In this document: in pieces, positions 45,080 through 53,413 of the stretch | Layout of the letters: the number at the start of each line of letters is the position of its first letter | Numbering within the stretch: the stretch's first letter is position 1 | Assembly (NCBI GenBank): GCA_902363825.1 | Contig: CABJBK010000013.1 | Location: 23,686 to 87,685 of the forward strand | Source of the DNA: Lachnospiraceae bacterium | Lineage (GTDB): Bacteria > Bacillota > Clostridia > Lachnospirales > Lachnospiraceae | Length of the DNA stretch: 64,000 bases | Direction: 5' to 3' | Translations under genes and position numbers: made by a program | The notes under the pieces: generated by a model | Databases searched by the model: none | Seen by the model: the letters and a program-made list of their open reading frames with translations, nothing else | Told to the model about the DNA's origin: nothing

Positions 45080-46018
45080 ATGAAGAAGCATAGAAAATGT
45101 AAAAAGATAATAGCTTTTGTAACAGTGTTGTTTATAGCATTTGTTGCAGTAATTGGGCTACACAAAACAAGGATTTATCGTTTTGATTTCTTAAAGGACA
45201 TCTATAAAAAAATTGATTTTCAACTAAGTACGAACGAGCTTAACATTCCGCAGGACGCTCTTTCATTTTCTGTTTATGATATTGAACAGGAGGAATATTT
45301 ATTTTACGAGGGCGATAGCCAACTTCCCACAGTAGCAAGTTTGGCAAAACTATTTGCCATTGATTATGCTTTGGGAAAAGTAGATTTGGAAGATATTGTT
45401 GAAGTAAATCAAGAGGTATTAGAACTTGTTCCGGCGGGTTCATCTTTAGCAAATCTGTATGCTGGGGAATACACAGTTAAACAAATCATGGAGGCTATGC
45501 TTGTTCCTTCCGGAAATGACGCAGCCTATGCGTTGGCATATCATATCGCTAAAAACGAATTAGGCGAAGGTTATACAGCAACGGAATATATAGATTATTT
45601 CATGACAGAACTTAGTGAGTATTTAATCGAAGCAGGCTATTCCAAAACAAATTTATATAATGACCCAAGTGGCGCGTCTATGCAAGCTGACTCTCATTTA
45701 GATGACATTAACCGCGTAGCGTTGAAGCTCCTTAACTACGATTTTGTTAAAGAATGTATTGGAAAAAGCGAATTTTCAATTCAAACTCCGCAAGGTGAAT
45801 TTACATGGAAAAATACAAATGAATTTTTAGATGAAAATTCACCGTACTATAATGCAAATGTTAAAGGAATGAAAACAGGAACAATGGCATCTTCCTATAA
45901 CATTGTTGTTCTGTATGAAAAAGATGGAAAAGCATATTTAATTACCTGTTTAGCGGCACACTCAAATGAGGGGAGATATAAAGCGGTACAGTCTGCTATC
46001 AACACGATTATTGAATAA
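45080..46018 (+). CDS. D-alanyl-D-alanine carboxypeptidase-like protein (IME1 cargo)
   Basis: A 312-aa membrane-anchored or exported protein: one segment at residues about 10-28, then a penicillin-binding serine peptidase domain (S11 type) with all three motifs: SLAKLFAIDYAL (SxxK), PSGNDAAYALAYHI (SxN) and KGMKTGTMASSYN (KTG). Such enzymes trim the last D-Ala of peptidoglycan stems, or belong to class A-like beta-lactam-binding proteins. Base composition is much more A/T rich than its flanks, a sign of separate origin. Whether it affects beta-lactam response cannot be told from sequence. Confidence 0.8.
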   Translation: MKKHRKCKKIIAFVTVLFIAFVAVIGLHKTRIYRFDFLKDIYKKIDFQLSTNELNIPQDALSFSVYDIEQEEYLFYEGDSQLPTVASLAKLFAIDYALGKVDLEDIVEVNQEVLELVPAGSSLANLYAGEYTVKQIMEAMLVPSGNDAAYALAYHIAKNELGEGYTATEYIDYFMTELSEYLIEAGYSKTNLYNDPSGASMQADSHLDDINRVALKLLNYDFVKECIGKSEFSIQTPQGEFTWKNTNEFLDENSPYYNANVKGMKTGTMASSYNIVVLYEKDGKAYLITCLAAHSNEGRYKAVQSAINTIIE

Positions 46019-46103
46019 TGATGATGAAATATCCCGTTTAAGTAAAGTGTCAAAACAATAAGGGTAAGATAAAACAGCACACAATAAAACTTAATACCCA
46101 TCC

Positions 46104-46138
46104 AAAAGGGCAGCCGAGAAATCGACTGTCCTTTTTCT
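46104..46138 (+). terminator. Terminator after the IME1 cargo gene
   Basis: AAAAGGGCAG pairs with CTGTCCTTTT (one G-U pair), followed by TCTAC; the T run is part of the stem end. Confidence 0.6.
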
Positions 46139-46168
46139 ACGCCGACAGGCAGAAAGGAGCGACCAACT

Positions 46169-46462
46169 ATGACAAAACCGAGAGAGAAAACCCGTGAGGA
46201 GCTGCAAGCCGAGATTGAGGACGGAAAGAAGAAAATCCGGCAGTTTGAGAACCGGGAAAAGATGTTGCGTCAGAAGCTATCCAAAGAAGAACGCAGAACG
46301 CGCAGCCACCGCCTTATCGTCCGGGGCGCAGTCTTTGAAAGCATTGTGCCGGAAGCAAAGAACATGACTGACGAGGAAGCCGCCGCGCTTCTCCGGCTTG
46401 CCTTGACGAGTGAACCAGCGCGGGAATATCTGAAAAAACGAGCAGAGGGAGAGACAAGCTGA
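46169..46462 (+). CDS. DUF3847 protein (IME1)
   Basis: A 97-aa protein with an N-terminal coiled coil (REELQAEIEDGKKKIRQFENREKMLRQKLSKEERRTR in part) followed by SHRLIVRGAVFESIVPEAKNM and a helical C-terminus. This is the DUF3847 family, nearly always located directly before MobA/MobL relaxases in such elements, as again in IME2 (56363). It may be a relaxosome accessory protein; this is inference. AGAAAGGAG precedes the ATG. Confidence 0.8.
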   Translation: MTKPREKTREELQAEIEDGKKKIRQFENREKMLRQKLSKEERRTRSHRLIVRGAVFESIVPEAKNMTDEEAAALLRLALTSEPAREYLKKRAEGETS

Positions 46463-46466
46463 AAAT

Positions 46467-46512
46467 CCCTTAGGAACTAAGGGCGCACTTATACACCCTT
46501 ACGGGCGTGTGC
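46467..46512 (-). other. Probable oriT of IME1
   Basis: CCCTTAG-GAA-CTAAGGG hairpin, then GCGCACTTA, then ACACCC-TTAC-GGGCGTGT hairpin. On the minus strand the centre reads TAAGTGCGCCCTT, which matches the nic region of RSF1010/MOBQ-type oriT sites. It lies between DUF3847 and the MobA/MobL relaxase. The same structure with compensated changes is present in IME2. About 180 bp more without a gene follow before the relaxase. Confidence 0.8.
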
Positions 46513-46695
46513 GCTCTGCCGAGGGCTTGTCTCCGCACAGGGATTTTATCCCGCGCTCCGATATGGCGGCTTTGCCGCAACAAGGGGCTGCACCCCTTGC
46601 GCCGCTTCGCGGCTATCCCTGCACACCCACAAAAACAGTACACCCGCCGTTGGCGTCTGTACCATTTTTGCGGGTTTTATTATCCTATCCGGGAG

Positions 46696-48210
46696 GTGAT
46701 ACCCATAGCCATTTACCATTGGAACATCGGCATTGTGAGCCGAGGAAAAGGCAAATCAGCCGTTGCCGCAGCCGCCTACCGAAGCGGCGAAAAGCTGACA
46801 AACGAGTGGGACGGAATGACCCACGACTACACCCGCAAAGGCGGTGTTGTCCATACAGAAATCATGCTGCCGCCCCATGCCCCGCCCTCTTTCTCTGACC
46901 GTTCAACCTTGTGGAACAGCGTGGAGCTTTACGAGAAAGCCGGGAACGCCCAGCTTGCCAGAGAGATTGACGCGGCGCTCCCCATAGAATTATCCAGAGA
47001 GGAACAGATCCGGCTTGTCCGGGAATACTGTTCTTCTCAATTTGTTTCCAGAGGAATGTGTGTGGATTTTGCTATCCATGACACCGACAGCGGCAACCCC
47101 CATTGTCATATCATGCTGACCATGCGCCCCCTTGACGAGCGCGGCGCATGGGCGGCGAAGTCCAAAAAGGAATATGACCTTGACGAGAACGGCGAGCGTA
47201 TCCGCTTGCCAAGCGGCAGATACAAGACGCACAAAATTGACCTTACAGGCTGGAACGACAAGGACAACACCCTCTTGTGGCGCAGGGCATGGGCTGACTA
47301 TACCAACGACTTTTTGGAGAGGAACGGAAGCCCGGAGCGTATCGACCACCGCAGCAACGCCGAGAGAGGAATTGACGAGATACCCACCGTCCACATGGGC
47401 GTGGCGGCTTGCCAGATGGAGAAGAAAGGCATCGCCACCGAGAAAGGCGAACTGAACCGCAGTATCCAAAAGACAAACCGCCTTATCCGGGAAATCCGGG
47501 CGCAGATTGGGAAGCTCAAGGAATGGATTGCCGACCTGTTCAAAGCGCGGGAAACCGCCCCGGAACAGCCGCCGCAATCTCCCAACCTTGCAAATCTGCT
47601 GATGAAGTATTTGAGCGTTCAGAGAGAAAAGAGCCGGAAGTATTCGCAGCGTTGGCAACAACAGCACACAGCCGATGAACTGAAAACCATAGCGGCAGCG
47701 GTCAACTATCTTTCCGAGCATGGTATCTCTAATCTTGACGAGCTGGACGCTTCTCTTTCCTCTGTCAGTGATAAAGCCTATTCAATCCGGGAGGGAATGA
47801 AAGCCGCCGAGGAACGCATGAAGAAGCTGCAAAAGCTAATTGAATACGGGAAGAACTATACAGAGTACAAGCCCATTCACGATGAGCTGAAAAAGCTGCA
47901 AAACGGCTGGACAAACAAGCGCGACAAGTACGAGGAAGCCCACCGCGCCGAGCTTGCCCTATGGGACGCAGCAAACCGCTATCTCCATGCAAATCTGCCG
48001 AAAGGAACAAAGACCTTGCCTATTGCGGAATGGGAACAGGAATATGCTGACCTCAAAACACAGAGGGACAGCGATTATACCAAACTGAAAGATACCCGCA
48101 CCAATGTTTCAGAGCTTCAAAAAATCCGCAAATGCGTGGATATTGCACTCCGCGCCGACCAACCGGAGCAGACGCAGAGCCGCACCAAGCGGCATGATAT
48201 AGACCGCTGA
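46696..48210 (+). CDS. mobA: MobA/MobL relaxase of IME1 (start uncertain)
   Basis: This MOBQ-type relaxase nicks oriT and leads the strand into the recipient. The conserved N-terminus is IAIYHWNIGIVSRGKGKSAVAAAAYRSGEKL, followed by DYTRKGGVVHTEIMLP, and the metal-binding His motif DTDSGNPHCHIMLTMRP. The C-terminal 250 residues are helical. Translation start is unclear: no ATG is in place. GTG 46696 is part of GGGAGGTGAT, the apparent ribosome-binding site; ATA 46705 stands where an ATG would be expected. GTG is given here (504 aa). Confidence 0.85.
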   Translation: MIPIAIYHWNIGIVSRGKGKSAVAAAAYRSGEKLTNEWDGMTHDYTRKGGVVHTEIMLPPHAPPSFSDRSTLWNSVELYEKAGNAQLAREIDAALPIELSREEQIRLVREYCSSQFVSRGMCVDFAIHDTDSGNPHCHIMLTMRPLDERGAWAAKSKKEYDLDENGERIRLPSGRYKTHKIDLTGWNDKDNTLLWRRAWADYTNDFLERNGSPERIDHRSNAERGIDEIPTVHMGVAACQMEKKGIATEKGELNRSIQKTNRLIREIRAQIGKLKEWIADLFKARETAPEQPPQSPNLANLLMKYLSVQREKSRKYSQRWQQQHTADELKTIAAAVNYLSEHGISNLDELDASLSSVSDKAYSIREGMKAAEERMKKLQKLIEYGKNYTEYKPIHDELKKLQNGWTNKRDKYEEAHRAELALWDAANRYLHANLPKGTKTLPIAEWEQEYADLKTQRDSDYTKLKDTRTNVSELQKIRKCVDIALRADQPEQTQSRTKRHDIDR

Positions 48211-48226
48211 AAGGAGTTGAACTTTT

Positions 48227-50125
48227 ATGTATTACACCCAAGAACAGATAGACCGCGCCAACCAAGCCGACATTGTTTCTTTCCTGCAATCACAGGGCGA
48301 GCAGCTTACCCACGCCGGACAGGAATACCGCTGGAAACGGCACGACAGCTTGACCGTCCGGGGAAACAAATGGTATCGCCACAGCCAGAGCAAAGGCGGC
48401 GGCCCCGTTGATTTTGTCATGGAGTTTTTCGGCAAGAGCTTCACCGAAGCCGTTGAACTTCTCACAGGGGAACAGGGAGCAGCCGCGCCGGACAGACCAA
48501 GCCCCGCGCCCCTCTCTGATTTTCGATTGCCGCCCCGCAGCGATACCGCCGGACAAGTGAAAAGCTACCTTACCGAAGCCCGCCGCATTGATGAAGATGT
48601 GATGGGCTTTTTCTTTGCCAGCGGCGATATTTACGAGGAAGCCGCCCACCACAACGCCGTATTCGTCGGCAGAGATGAAAGCGGCATACCGAGATACGCC
48701 CACCAGCGCGGCACAGCCGGGAACTTCCGGCTTGATGTGAAAGGCAGCGACAAAACCTTTAATTTCTCCTATCGGGGCGCGGGCGAGCGGTTATTTGTCT
48801 TTGAAGCCCCGATTGACCTGTTATCTTTCCTCTGCCTGTTCAAAAAGGAATGGCAGAAACAAAGCTACCTTGCACTGGGCGGCGTGGGAGAAAAAGCCCT
48901 GCTGCGTTTCCTCTCTGACCGTCCGAACATCAAGACCGTTTTTCTCTGCCTTGATAGCGACGAAGCCGGAAACGACGCTTGCAGCCGCCTTGCAGAGCTT
49001 GTGCCGGAGGGGTTGACCGTCCACCGGCTTATCCCTCTTTTCAAGGACTGGAACGAGGTATTGCAGCACCGGGCAGAAATCACAGACGGGAAGTATTTGC
49101 GGGAAGCAATCTACGGCTTGAAAGAGCCGCCGCAGGAAGAAACCGTTGAGATTATCCGCATGAGCGAGGTTGACACACAGACCGTTGAATGGCTATGGGA
49201 GCCGTATATTCCCTTTGGGAAAGTAACCATTGTGCAGGGCAATCCCGGCGAGGGCAAGACCACTTTTGCCCTACGCCTTGCCGCCGCCTGCACCACCGGG
49301 GGAACGCTGCCGGGAATGAAGCCCTTGCCGCCGTTCCAAGTAATTTACCAGACCGCCGAGGACGGGCTGGGCGATACCGTCAAGCCCCGCTTGATGGAAG
49401 CAGAAGCCGACCTTGACCGCGTACTTGTGATTGATGAAGCCAAGCGGGAGCTTACCTTCTCCGACGAGCGCATAGAAAAGGCAATCACGCAGAACGGAGC
49501 GCGGCTGATTATCCTTGACCCCATACAGGCGTACATGGGCGAAAAAACCGACATGAACCGGGCAAACGAAGTGCGCCCCATGTTCCGCCGCCTTGCCGAT
49601 GTTGCCGAGCGTACCGGGTGCGCCGTTATCCTTATCGGACATCTCAACAAAGCTGCCGGAGGGCAGAGCGCATACCGGGGCTTAGGTTCTATCGACTTCC
49701 GCGCCGCAGCAAGGAGCGTCCTGCTGATCGGGCGCGTGAAGCGAGAACCGAATGTGCGCGTTATCGTCCATGACAAATCTTCCCTTGCGCCGGAGGGCAA
49801 GCCCGTTGCCTTTTGCCTTGACCCGGAAACGGGCTTTTCGTGGATAGGCGAATACGACATCACCGCTGACGAGCTGCTGTCCGGCGCGGGCGGGAACACC
49901 GCCACCAAGACCGAGCAAGCCGAAAGGCTGATACTTGACCTGCTTGCAGACGGGAAAGAGCTTGCCAGTGAGGACATTGTAAAAGCCGCAGCCGAAGCCG
50001 GAATATCCGAAAGGACGGTACAGAATGCCAAGCGCAACATGGGCGGCATTTTAGGCGCAAGGCGTGTCGGCGGTCAATGGTACAACTTCATCAAGAAGAA
50101 GCAGCCACCCGAACCCGCAAGCTGA
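48227..50125 (+). CDS. DUF3991/TOPRIM primase fused to RepA-type helicase (IME1)
   Basis: A 632-aa protein for element replication after transfer. The N-terminal DUF3991-like part (YTQEQIDRANQADIVSFLQSQGE; WYRHSQSKGGGPVDFVMEFFG) is followed by a TOPRIM domain (FVFEAPIDLLSFLCLF; VFLCLDSDEAGNDACSR, acidic DxD), then a RecA-like hexameric helicase domain (VQGNPGEGKTTFALRLAAACTTG Walker A; LIILDPIQAYMGE Walker B; CAVILIGHLNKAAGGQSAYRGLGS) and a winged-helix tail. AAAGGAGTTG precedes ATG 48227. A close relative sits in IME2 (58495). Confidence 0.88.
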   Translation: MYYTQEQIDRANQADIVSFLQSQGEQLTHAGQEYRWKRHDSLTVRGNKWYRHSQSKGGGPVDFVMEFFGKSFTEAVELLTGEQGAAAPDRPSPAPLSDFRLPPRSDTAGQVKSYLTEARRIDEDVMGFFFASGDIYEEAAHHNAVFVGRDESGIPRYAHQRGTAGNFRLDVKGSDKTFNFSYRGAGERLFVFEAPIDLLSFLCLFKKEWQKQSYLALGGVGEKALLRFLSDRPNIKTVFLCLDSDEAGNDACSRLAELVPEGLTVHRLIPLFKDWNEVLQHRAEITDGKYLREAIYGLKEPPQEETVEIIRMSEVDTQTVEWLWEPYIPFGKVTIVQGNPGEGKTTFALRLAAACTTGGTLPGMKPLPPFQVIYQTAEDGLGDTVKPRLMEAEADLDRVLVIDEAKRELTFSDERIEKAITQNGARLIILDPIQAYMGEKTDMNRANEVRPMFRRLADVAERTGCAVILIGHLNKAAGGQSAYRGLGSIDFRAAARSVLLIGRVKREPNVRVIVHDKSSLAPEGKPVAFCLDPETGFSWIGEYDITADELLSGAGGNTATKTEQAERLILDLLADGKELASEDIVKAAAEAGISERTVQNAKRNMGGILGARRVGGQWYNFIKKKQPPEPAS

Positions 50126-50170
50126 AAGTGCAAAACGCAGACCCTTTGCACTTTGCACTTTCGCACTTTC
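50125..50170 (+). terminator. Hairpin and GCACTTT repeats near the IME1 right end
   Basis: AAAGTGCAAA pairs with TTTGCACTTT across a 10-base loop, followed by GCACTTTC twice. It may act as terminator, or the three GCACTTT units may be recombinase or regulator binding sites close to the right att. Confidence 0.5.
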
Positions 50171-50222
50171 ACGATAATTTGCGTCAATAACTCAAAAAAG
50201 CACTTGACAAAACGCTTCATGG

Positions 50223-50878
50223 GGAACTGCCAAAGACATAGAGCCTTATGTCGATCCGGTATTTGACAACAACGTGCTTTTAACGGCAACGGAGCGTCTT
50301 ATGATGTCCGGCAGACCAAAGCAGCCGAAGTATGCAAGGAATAAAAACATTCTTGTGATCGGCGGTTCCGGCTCCGGTAAGACACGCTTTTTTGTGAAGC
50401 CGAACCTTATGCAGATGCACAGTTTCTATGTGGTCACCGATCCGAAAGGAACTGTGCTGGTCGAATGCGGCAAAATGCTGTCTAAGAATGATTACCGGAT
50501 TAAGGTGCTTAATACCATTAACTTTGCAAAATCAATGCATTACAACCCTTTCGCTTACATCCGGAGCGAAAAGGACATTCTGAAACTCGTAAACACAATC
50601 ATTGTAAATACCAAAGGGGAAGGACAGCAAGCCTCTGAGGATTTCTGGGTGAAAGCCGAAAAGCTCTATTACACGGCACTGATCGCATATATCTGGTACG
50701 AAGCACCGGAGGAAGAACAGAATTTTTCCATGCTGATTGATCTGGTGGATGCCAGTGAAGCAAGGGAAGATGATGAAAATTTCAAAAATGCGGTTGACCT
50801 GCTGTTTGAGGAGCTGGAGCAGAAGAACCCAAACCATTTTGCGGTAAGGCAGTATAAGAAATATAAACTTGCCGCAGG
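50223..50878 (+). pseudogene. virD4: VirD4 coupling protein, fragment 2 (between IME1 and IME2)
   Basis: It continues fragment 1 exactly in frame: GTAKDIEPYVDPVFDNNVLLTATERL, then the P-loop VIGGSGSGKTRFFVKPNL, YVVTDPKGTVLVECGKML and a helical insertion to QYKKYKLAAG. At 50877-50878 it is cut by IME2. The frame has no stop at this junction and reads on into the IME2 recombinase. ATG 50274 could start a shorter product. Confidence 0.9.
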
Positions 50879-50888
50879 TGTTGTATGC

Positions 50889-50930
50889 TCTAAAAGACTT
50901 CTTAATCAAGCGGTTGGGAAGTCTCTTAGA
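50889..50930. repeat. Inverted repeat at the IME2 left end
   Basis: TCTAAAAGACTTC and GAAGTCTCTTAGA (one mismatch) lie 16 bases apart, 10 bp inside the element. Probably part of the recombinase binding site or a regulator site for the recombinase gene. Confidence 0.6.
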
Positions 50931-50966
50931 ACACACAACCTAAAACCGAAGAAAGGAGCGCAAGTT

Positions 50967-52853
50967 ATGAGAAAAAACGAGAAAATCACAGCTCTGTACG
51001 AACGACTGAGCCGTGATGACTTTGGCAAAGATGATGACCAGCAGCGTGAGAGCAATTCCATTTCCAATCAAAAGGCTATGTTGGAGGAGTTCGCCGCACG
51101 GCAGGGGTTTACGAACATTGTCCATTTCACGGACGATGGCATTAGTGGTACTTGCTTTGACCGTCCCGGATTTCTGGCAATGATGAAAGAGGTGGAAGCC
51201 GGGAATGTGGAGTACCTGTGTATCAAGGACATGAGCCGCATGGGTCGTGACTATCTGAAAGTCGGTCAGATTATGGAAATCCTGCGTCAGCGTGGCGTGC
51301 GACTTATCGCCATCAATGACGGCGTGGATAGTGCCAGAGGTGACGATGATTTTACCCCTTTCCGCAACATTATGAACGAGTATTACGCCAGAGACACCAG
51401 CCGTAAAATCCGTTCCACTTTCCAGTCCAAAGGCAAGTCCGGCAAGCACCTCACAGGCACGGTCATTTACGGCTATCTCTGGAACGAAGCCAGAGACCAA
51501 TGGTTGGTTGACCCCGAAGCCGCTGATGTGGTCAAGCGCATCTTTGCCATGACGATTGAGGGCTACGGTCCGTATCAGATCGCCAGCAAGCTGAAAGAAG
51601 AAAAAATCCTCATTCCGTCCGCTTACCTTGCCCAGCACGGCGAGGGTGTGAATAAAAACAAGACTTTCAAAGATGTGTACGGCTGGGGTTCTTCCACCAT
51701 CTGCAACATTCTTGAAAAGCGTGAATATCTGGGACACACCATCAACTTCAAGACTCGAAAGCACTTCAAGGACAAGAAAAGCCATTATGTCCCGGAGGAC
51801 GAATGGACGATTTTCGAGAATACCCATGAAGCTATCATTGACCAGCAGACCTTTGACCTTGTGCAGAAAATCCGTGGGAATGTCAGACGCTACCCGGACG
51901 GCTGGGGCGAAGCAGCTCCCCTCACAGGCTTGCTTTATTGTGCCGATTGCGGCGGCAAGATGTATGTCCACCGTACCAACAACGGCAAGCGTATTTCTCA
52001 ATATACCTGTTCACAGTACACCAAAGTTCCTTGCGGAACGCTCTGCAAGACCCAGCACCGTATCAACGAAGATGTGGTACTGTCCCTTGTCTCGGAAATG
52101 CTGAAAGCCATTGCCGATTATGCGAAGCATGACAGAGCCGAGTTTGTCCGTGTGGTGCAGGAAGCGCAGTCCAGCCAGCAGACGGCAGAGGTCAGGAAGC
52201 AGCGGACACGCCTTGCCACAGCAAAGCAGAGAGTTTCCGAGCTGGAAGTCCTGCTCTGCAAAATCTATGAGGACAACATTTTAGGCAAGCTGTCCGACAG
52301 CAGATACGCCACTCTGGACGCTCAATACGAAAAGGAACAGTCCGAGCTTACCGCTGAAATCTCTGTTCTGGAAAAGGCTGTCAAGAGCTATGAGAAGCAC
52401 GAAAAGGACGCTGACCGTTTTATCGCTCTGATCGACAAATATGAGAACTTCGACAAGCTGACCATTGCCATGCTCAATGAGTTTATCGAGAAAATCCTTG
52501 TGCATGAGCGTGACCGCAAAGGCAGTATACAGACCACACAGGAGGTCGAGATTTACTTCAATTTTGTTGGGCGATTCGTTCCACCGGCGTTTGGAGAAGT
52601 GGAGCTTACCCCGGAGGAATTAGAGGAAATCCGCAAACGTGAGGAACGCAAGGACAGGCTTCATCAGAACTACTTGAAGCGGAAAGCCAGCGGAGCGCAG
52701 AAGCGATACGAGGACAAAATCAAGAAGCGGAAAAAGGCAGAAATCGAAGCCAAGAAAGCCGCCATTCGTGCGGAGGACATTGCAAAGGGCGTGTTCGTCC
52801 CTGTCAGCAGTTTACCGCAGAGAGAGCCGATGAAAGGAGTACAAACAGCATGA
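50967..52853 (+). CDS. Large serine recombinase of IME2
   Basis: A 628-aa recombinase of the same class as in IME1 but clearly different: ALYERLSRDDFGKDDDQQRESNSISNQK with Ser15, DMSRMGRDYLKVGQIMEIL, GTVIYGYLWNEARDQWLVDPEAADVVKRIF, zinc ribbon (LLYCADCGGKMYV..CSQYTKVPCGTLC), coiled coil and Lys-rich tail. GAAAGGAGCG precedes ATG 50967. There is no stop between VirD4 fragment 2 and this gene, so an 859-codon fusion from ATG 50274 is possible. Its stop overlaps tnpV (ATGA). Confidence 0.92.
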   Translation: MRKNEKITALYERLSRDDFGKDDDQQRESNSISNQKAMLEEFAARQGFTNIVHFTDDGISGTCFDRPGFLAMMKEVEAGNVEYLCIKDMSRMGRDYLKVGQIMEILRQRGVRLIAINDGVDSARGDDDFTPFRNIMNEYYARDTSRKIRSTFQSKGKSGKHLTGTVIYGYLWNEARDQWLVDPEAADVVKRIFAMTIEGYGPYQIASKLKEEKILIPSAYLAQHGEGVNKNKTFKDVYGWGSSTICNILEKREYLGHTINFKTRKHFKDKKSHYVPEDEWTIFENTHEAIIDQQTFDLVQKIRGNVRRYPDGWGEAAPLTGLLYCADCGGKMYVHRTNNGKRISQYTCSQYTKVPCGTLCKTQHRINEDVVLSLVSEMLKAIADYAKHDRAEFVRVVQEAQSSQQTAEVRKQRTRLATAKQRVSELEVLLCKIYEDNILGKLSDSRYATLDAQYEKEQSELTAEISVLEKAVKSYEKHEKDADRFIALIDKYENFDKLTIAMLNEFIEKILVHERDRKGSIQTTQEVEIYFNFVGRFVPPAFGEVELTPEELEEIRKREERKDRLHQNYLKRKASGAQKRYEDKIKKRKKAEIEAKKAAIRAEDIAKGVFVPVSSLPQREPMKGVQTA

Positions 52854-53194
52854 ATATCACTTACACACAGAACGGCGATTATCTTATCCCAAACATCATT
52901 ATCCGCAAGACCAAGCCCCTCGGACACTACGGCAGACTTCGCAAGGCGTATCTGGAAATGCACCGTCCGATACTGTTCAATGAGCTGGTGCTATCCGACA
53001 AGCTCTTTGAGCATTGCGCCGAGATTGACGAAACAGCACGAAACCGCATGGAGCTGATCGTGCGGTCACTGGCAGAGCAAAACGGCGTGACCGAGCAACT
53101 GAAAGCCGAAAACCAAATGGAATGGGTGCGGCAGATGAACGCTTGCAAGGCACAGGCAGAGGAGATTGTGAAAGTGGAATTGATTTATGATTGA
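52850..53194 (+). CDS. tnpV: TnpV-family transposon protein
   Basis: A 114-aa protein (YTQNGDYLIPNIIIRKTKPLGHYGRLRKAYLEMHRPILFNELVLSDKL; GVTEQLKAENQMEWVRQMNACKAQAEEIV) with the TnpV pattern known from Tn4451. Function not established. It overlaps the recombinase gene by 4 bp and is translated with it. Confidence 0.85.
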   Translation: MNITYTQNGDYLIPNIIIRKTKPLGHYGRLRKAYLEMHRPILFNELVLSDKLFEHCAEIDETARNRMELIVRSLAEQNGVTEQLKAENQMEWVRQMNACKAQAEEIVKVELIYD

Positions 53195-53199
53195 GCGAG

Positions 53200-53233
53200 G
53201 AAGTCCGGGCAGAAAACTGTTCGGACTTTTCTC
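53200..53233 (+). terminator. Terminator after tnpV
   Basis: AAGTCCG pairs with CGGACTT across a 14-base loop, followed by TTCTC. It separates backbone from cargo. Confidence 0.6.
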
Positions 53234-53335
53234 ATGTAGTCCAAAGTTGCGGTAGAATTGTTCACGAGTTTTATGGTACAATTTATGCGAATAAAGAAAA
53301 CGGAAAATTAGAATCTAACAAGAGAATGTGGTTGT

Positions 53336-53413
53336 ATGAAAAAATCCATATTAGTATTTTGGGCAATCGTGTGTCTGTTACCTATTCAAAGGAGGTTTAA
53401 GAATTTCAAATGA
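53336..53413 (+). CDS. Possible 25-aa leader peptide before the ABC permease gene
   Basis: A short frame coding two Lys, a hydrophobic run (SILVFWAIVCLLPI) and a basic tail. The stop overlaps the permease ATG (ATGA). An AAAGGAGG site for the permease lies inside it. It could be a coupled leader or the remnant of a signal peptide; its own ribosome-binding site is poor. Low confidence. Confidence 0.3.
   Translation: MKKSILVFWAIVCLLPIQRRFKNFK

Larger units (their letters stand above)
42393..50222 (+). mobile_element. IME1, integrative mobilizable element in virD4
   Basis: 7,830 bp between two GG cores (42391-42392 and 50221-50222). Left junction reads AAGGTGG-AGTGCAT, right junction CTTCATGG-GGAACTGCC; joining gives AAGGTGGGGAACTGCC, coding R-W-G-T-A. 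Contents in order: serine recombinase, TnpW, 98-aa protein, D-Ala-D-Ala carboxypeptidase-like cargo, DUF3847, oriT, relaxase, primase-helicase. The G+C content is clearly higher than in the ICE, except the cargo gene, which is A/T rich. Confidence 0.9.

Noticed and set aside
50940..52001. 353-codon minus-strand open frame opposite the IME2 recombinase
   Set aside because: Shadow frame caused by codon bias; no ribosome-binding site or motif. The same holds for 42581-43405 and 46990-47721.
53191..53400. 69-codon frame between tnpV and the permease
   Set aside because: It crosses a terminator, has no ribosome-binding site and no recognisable sequence.
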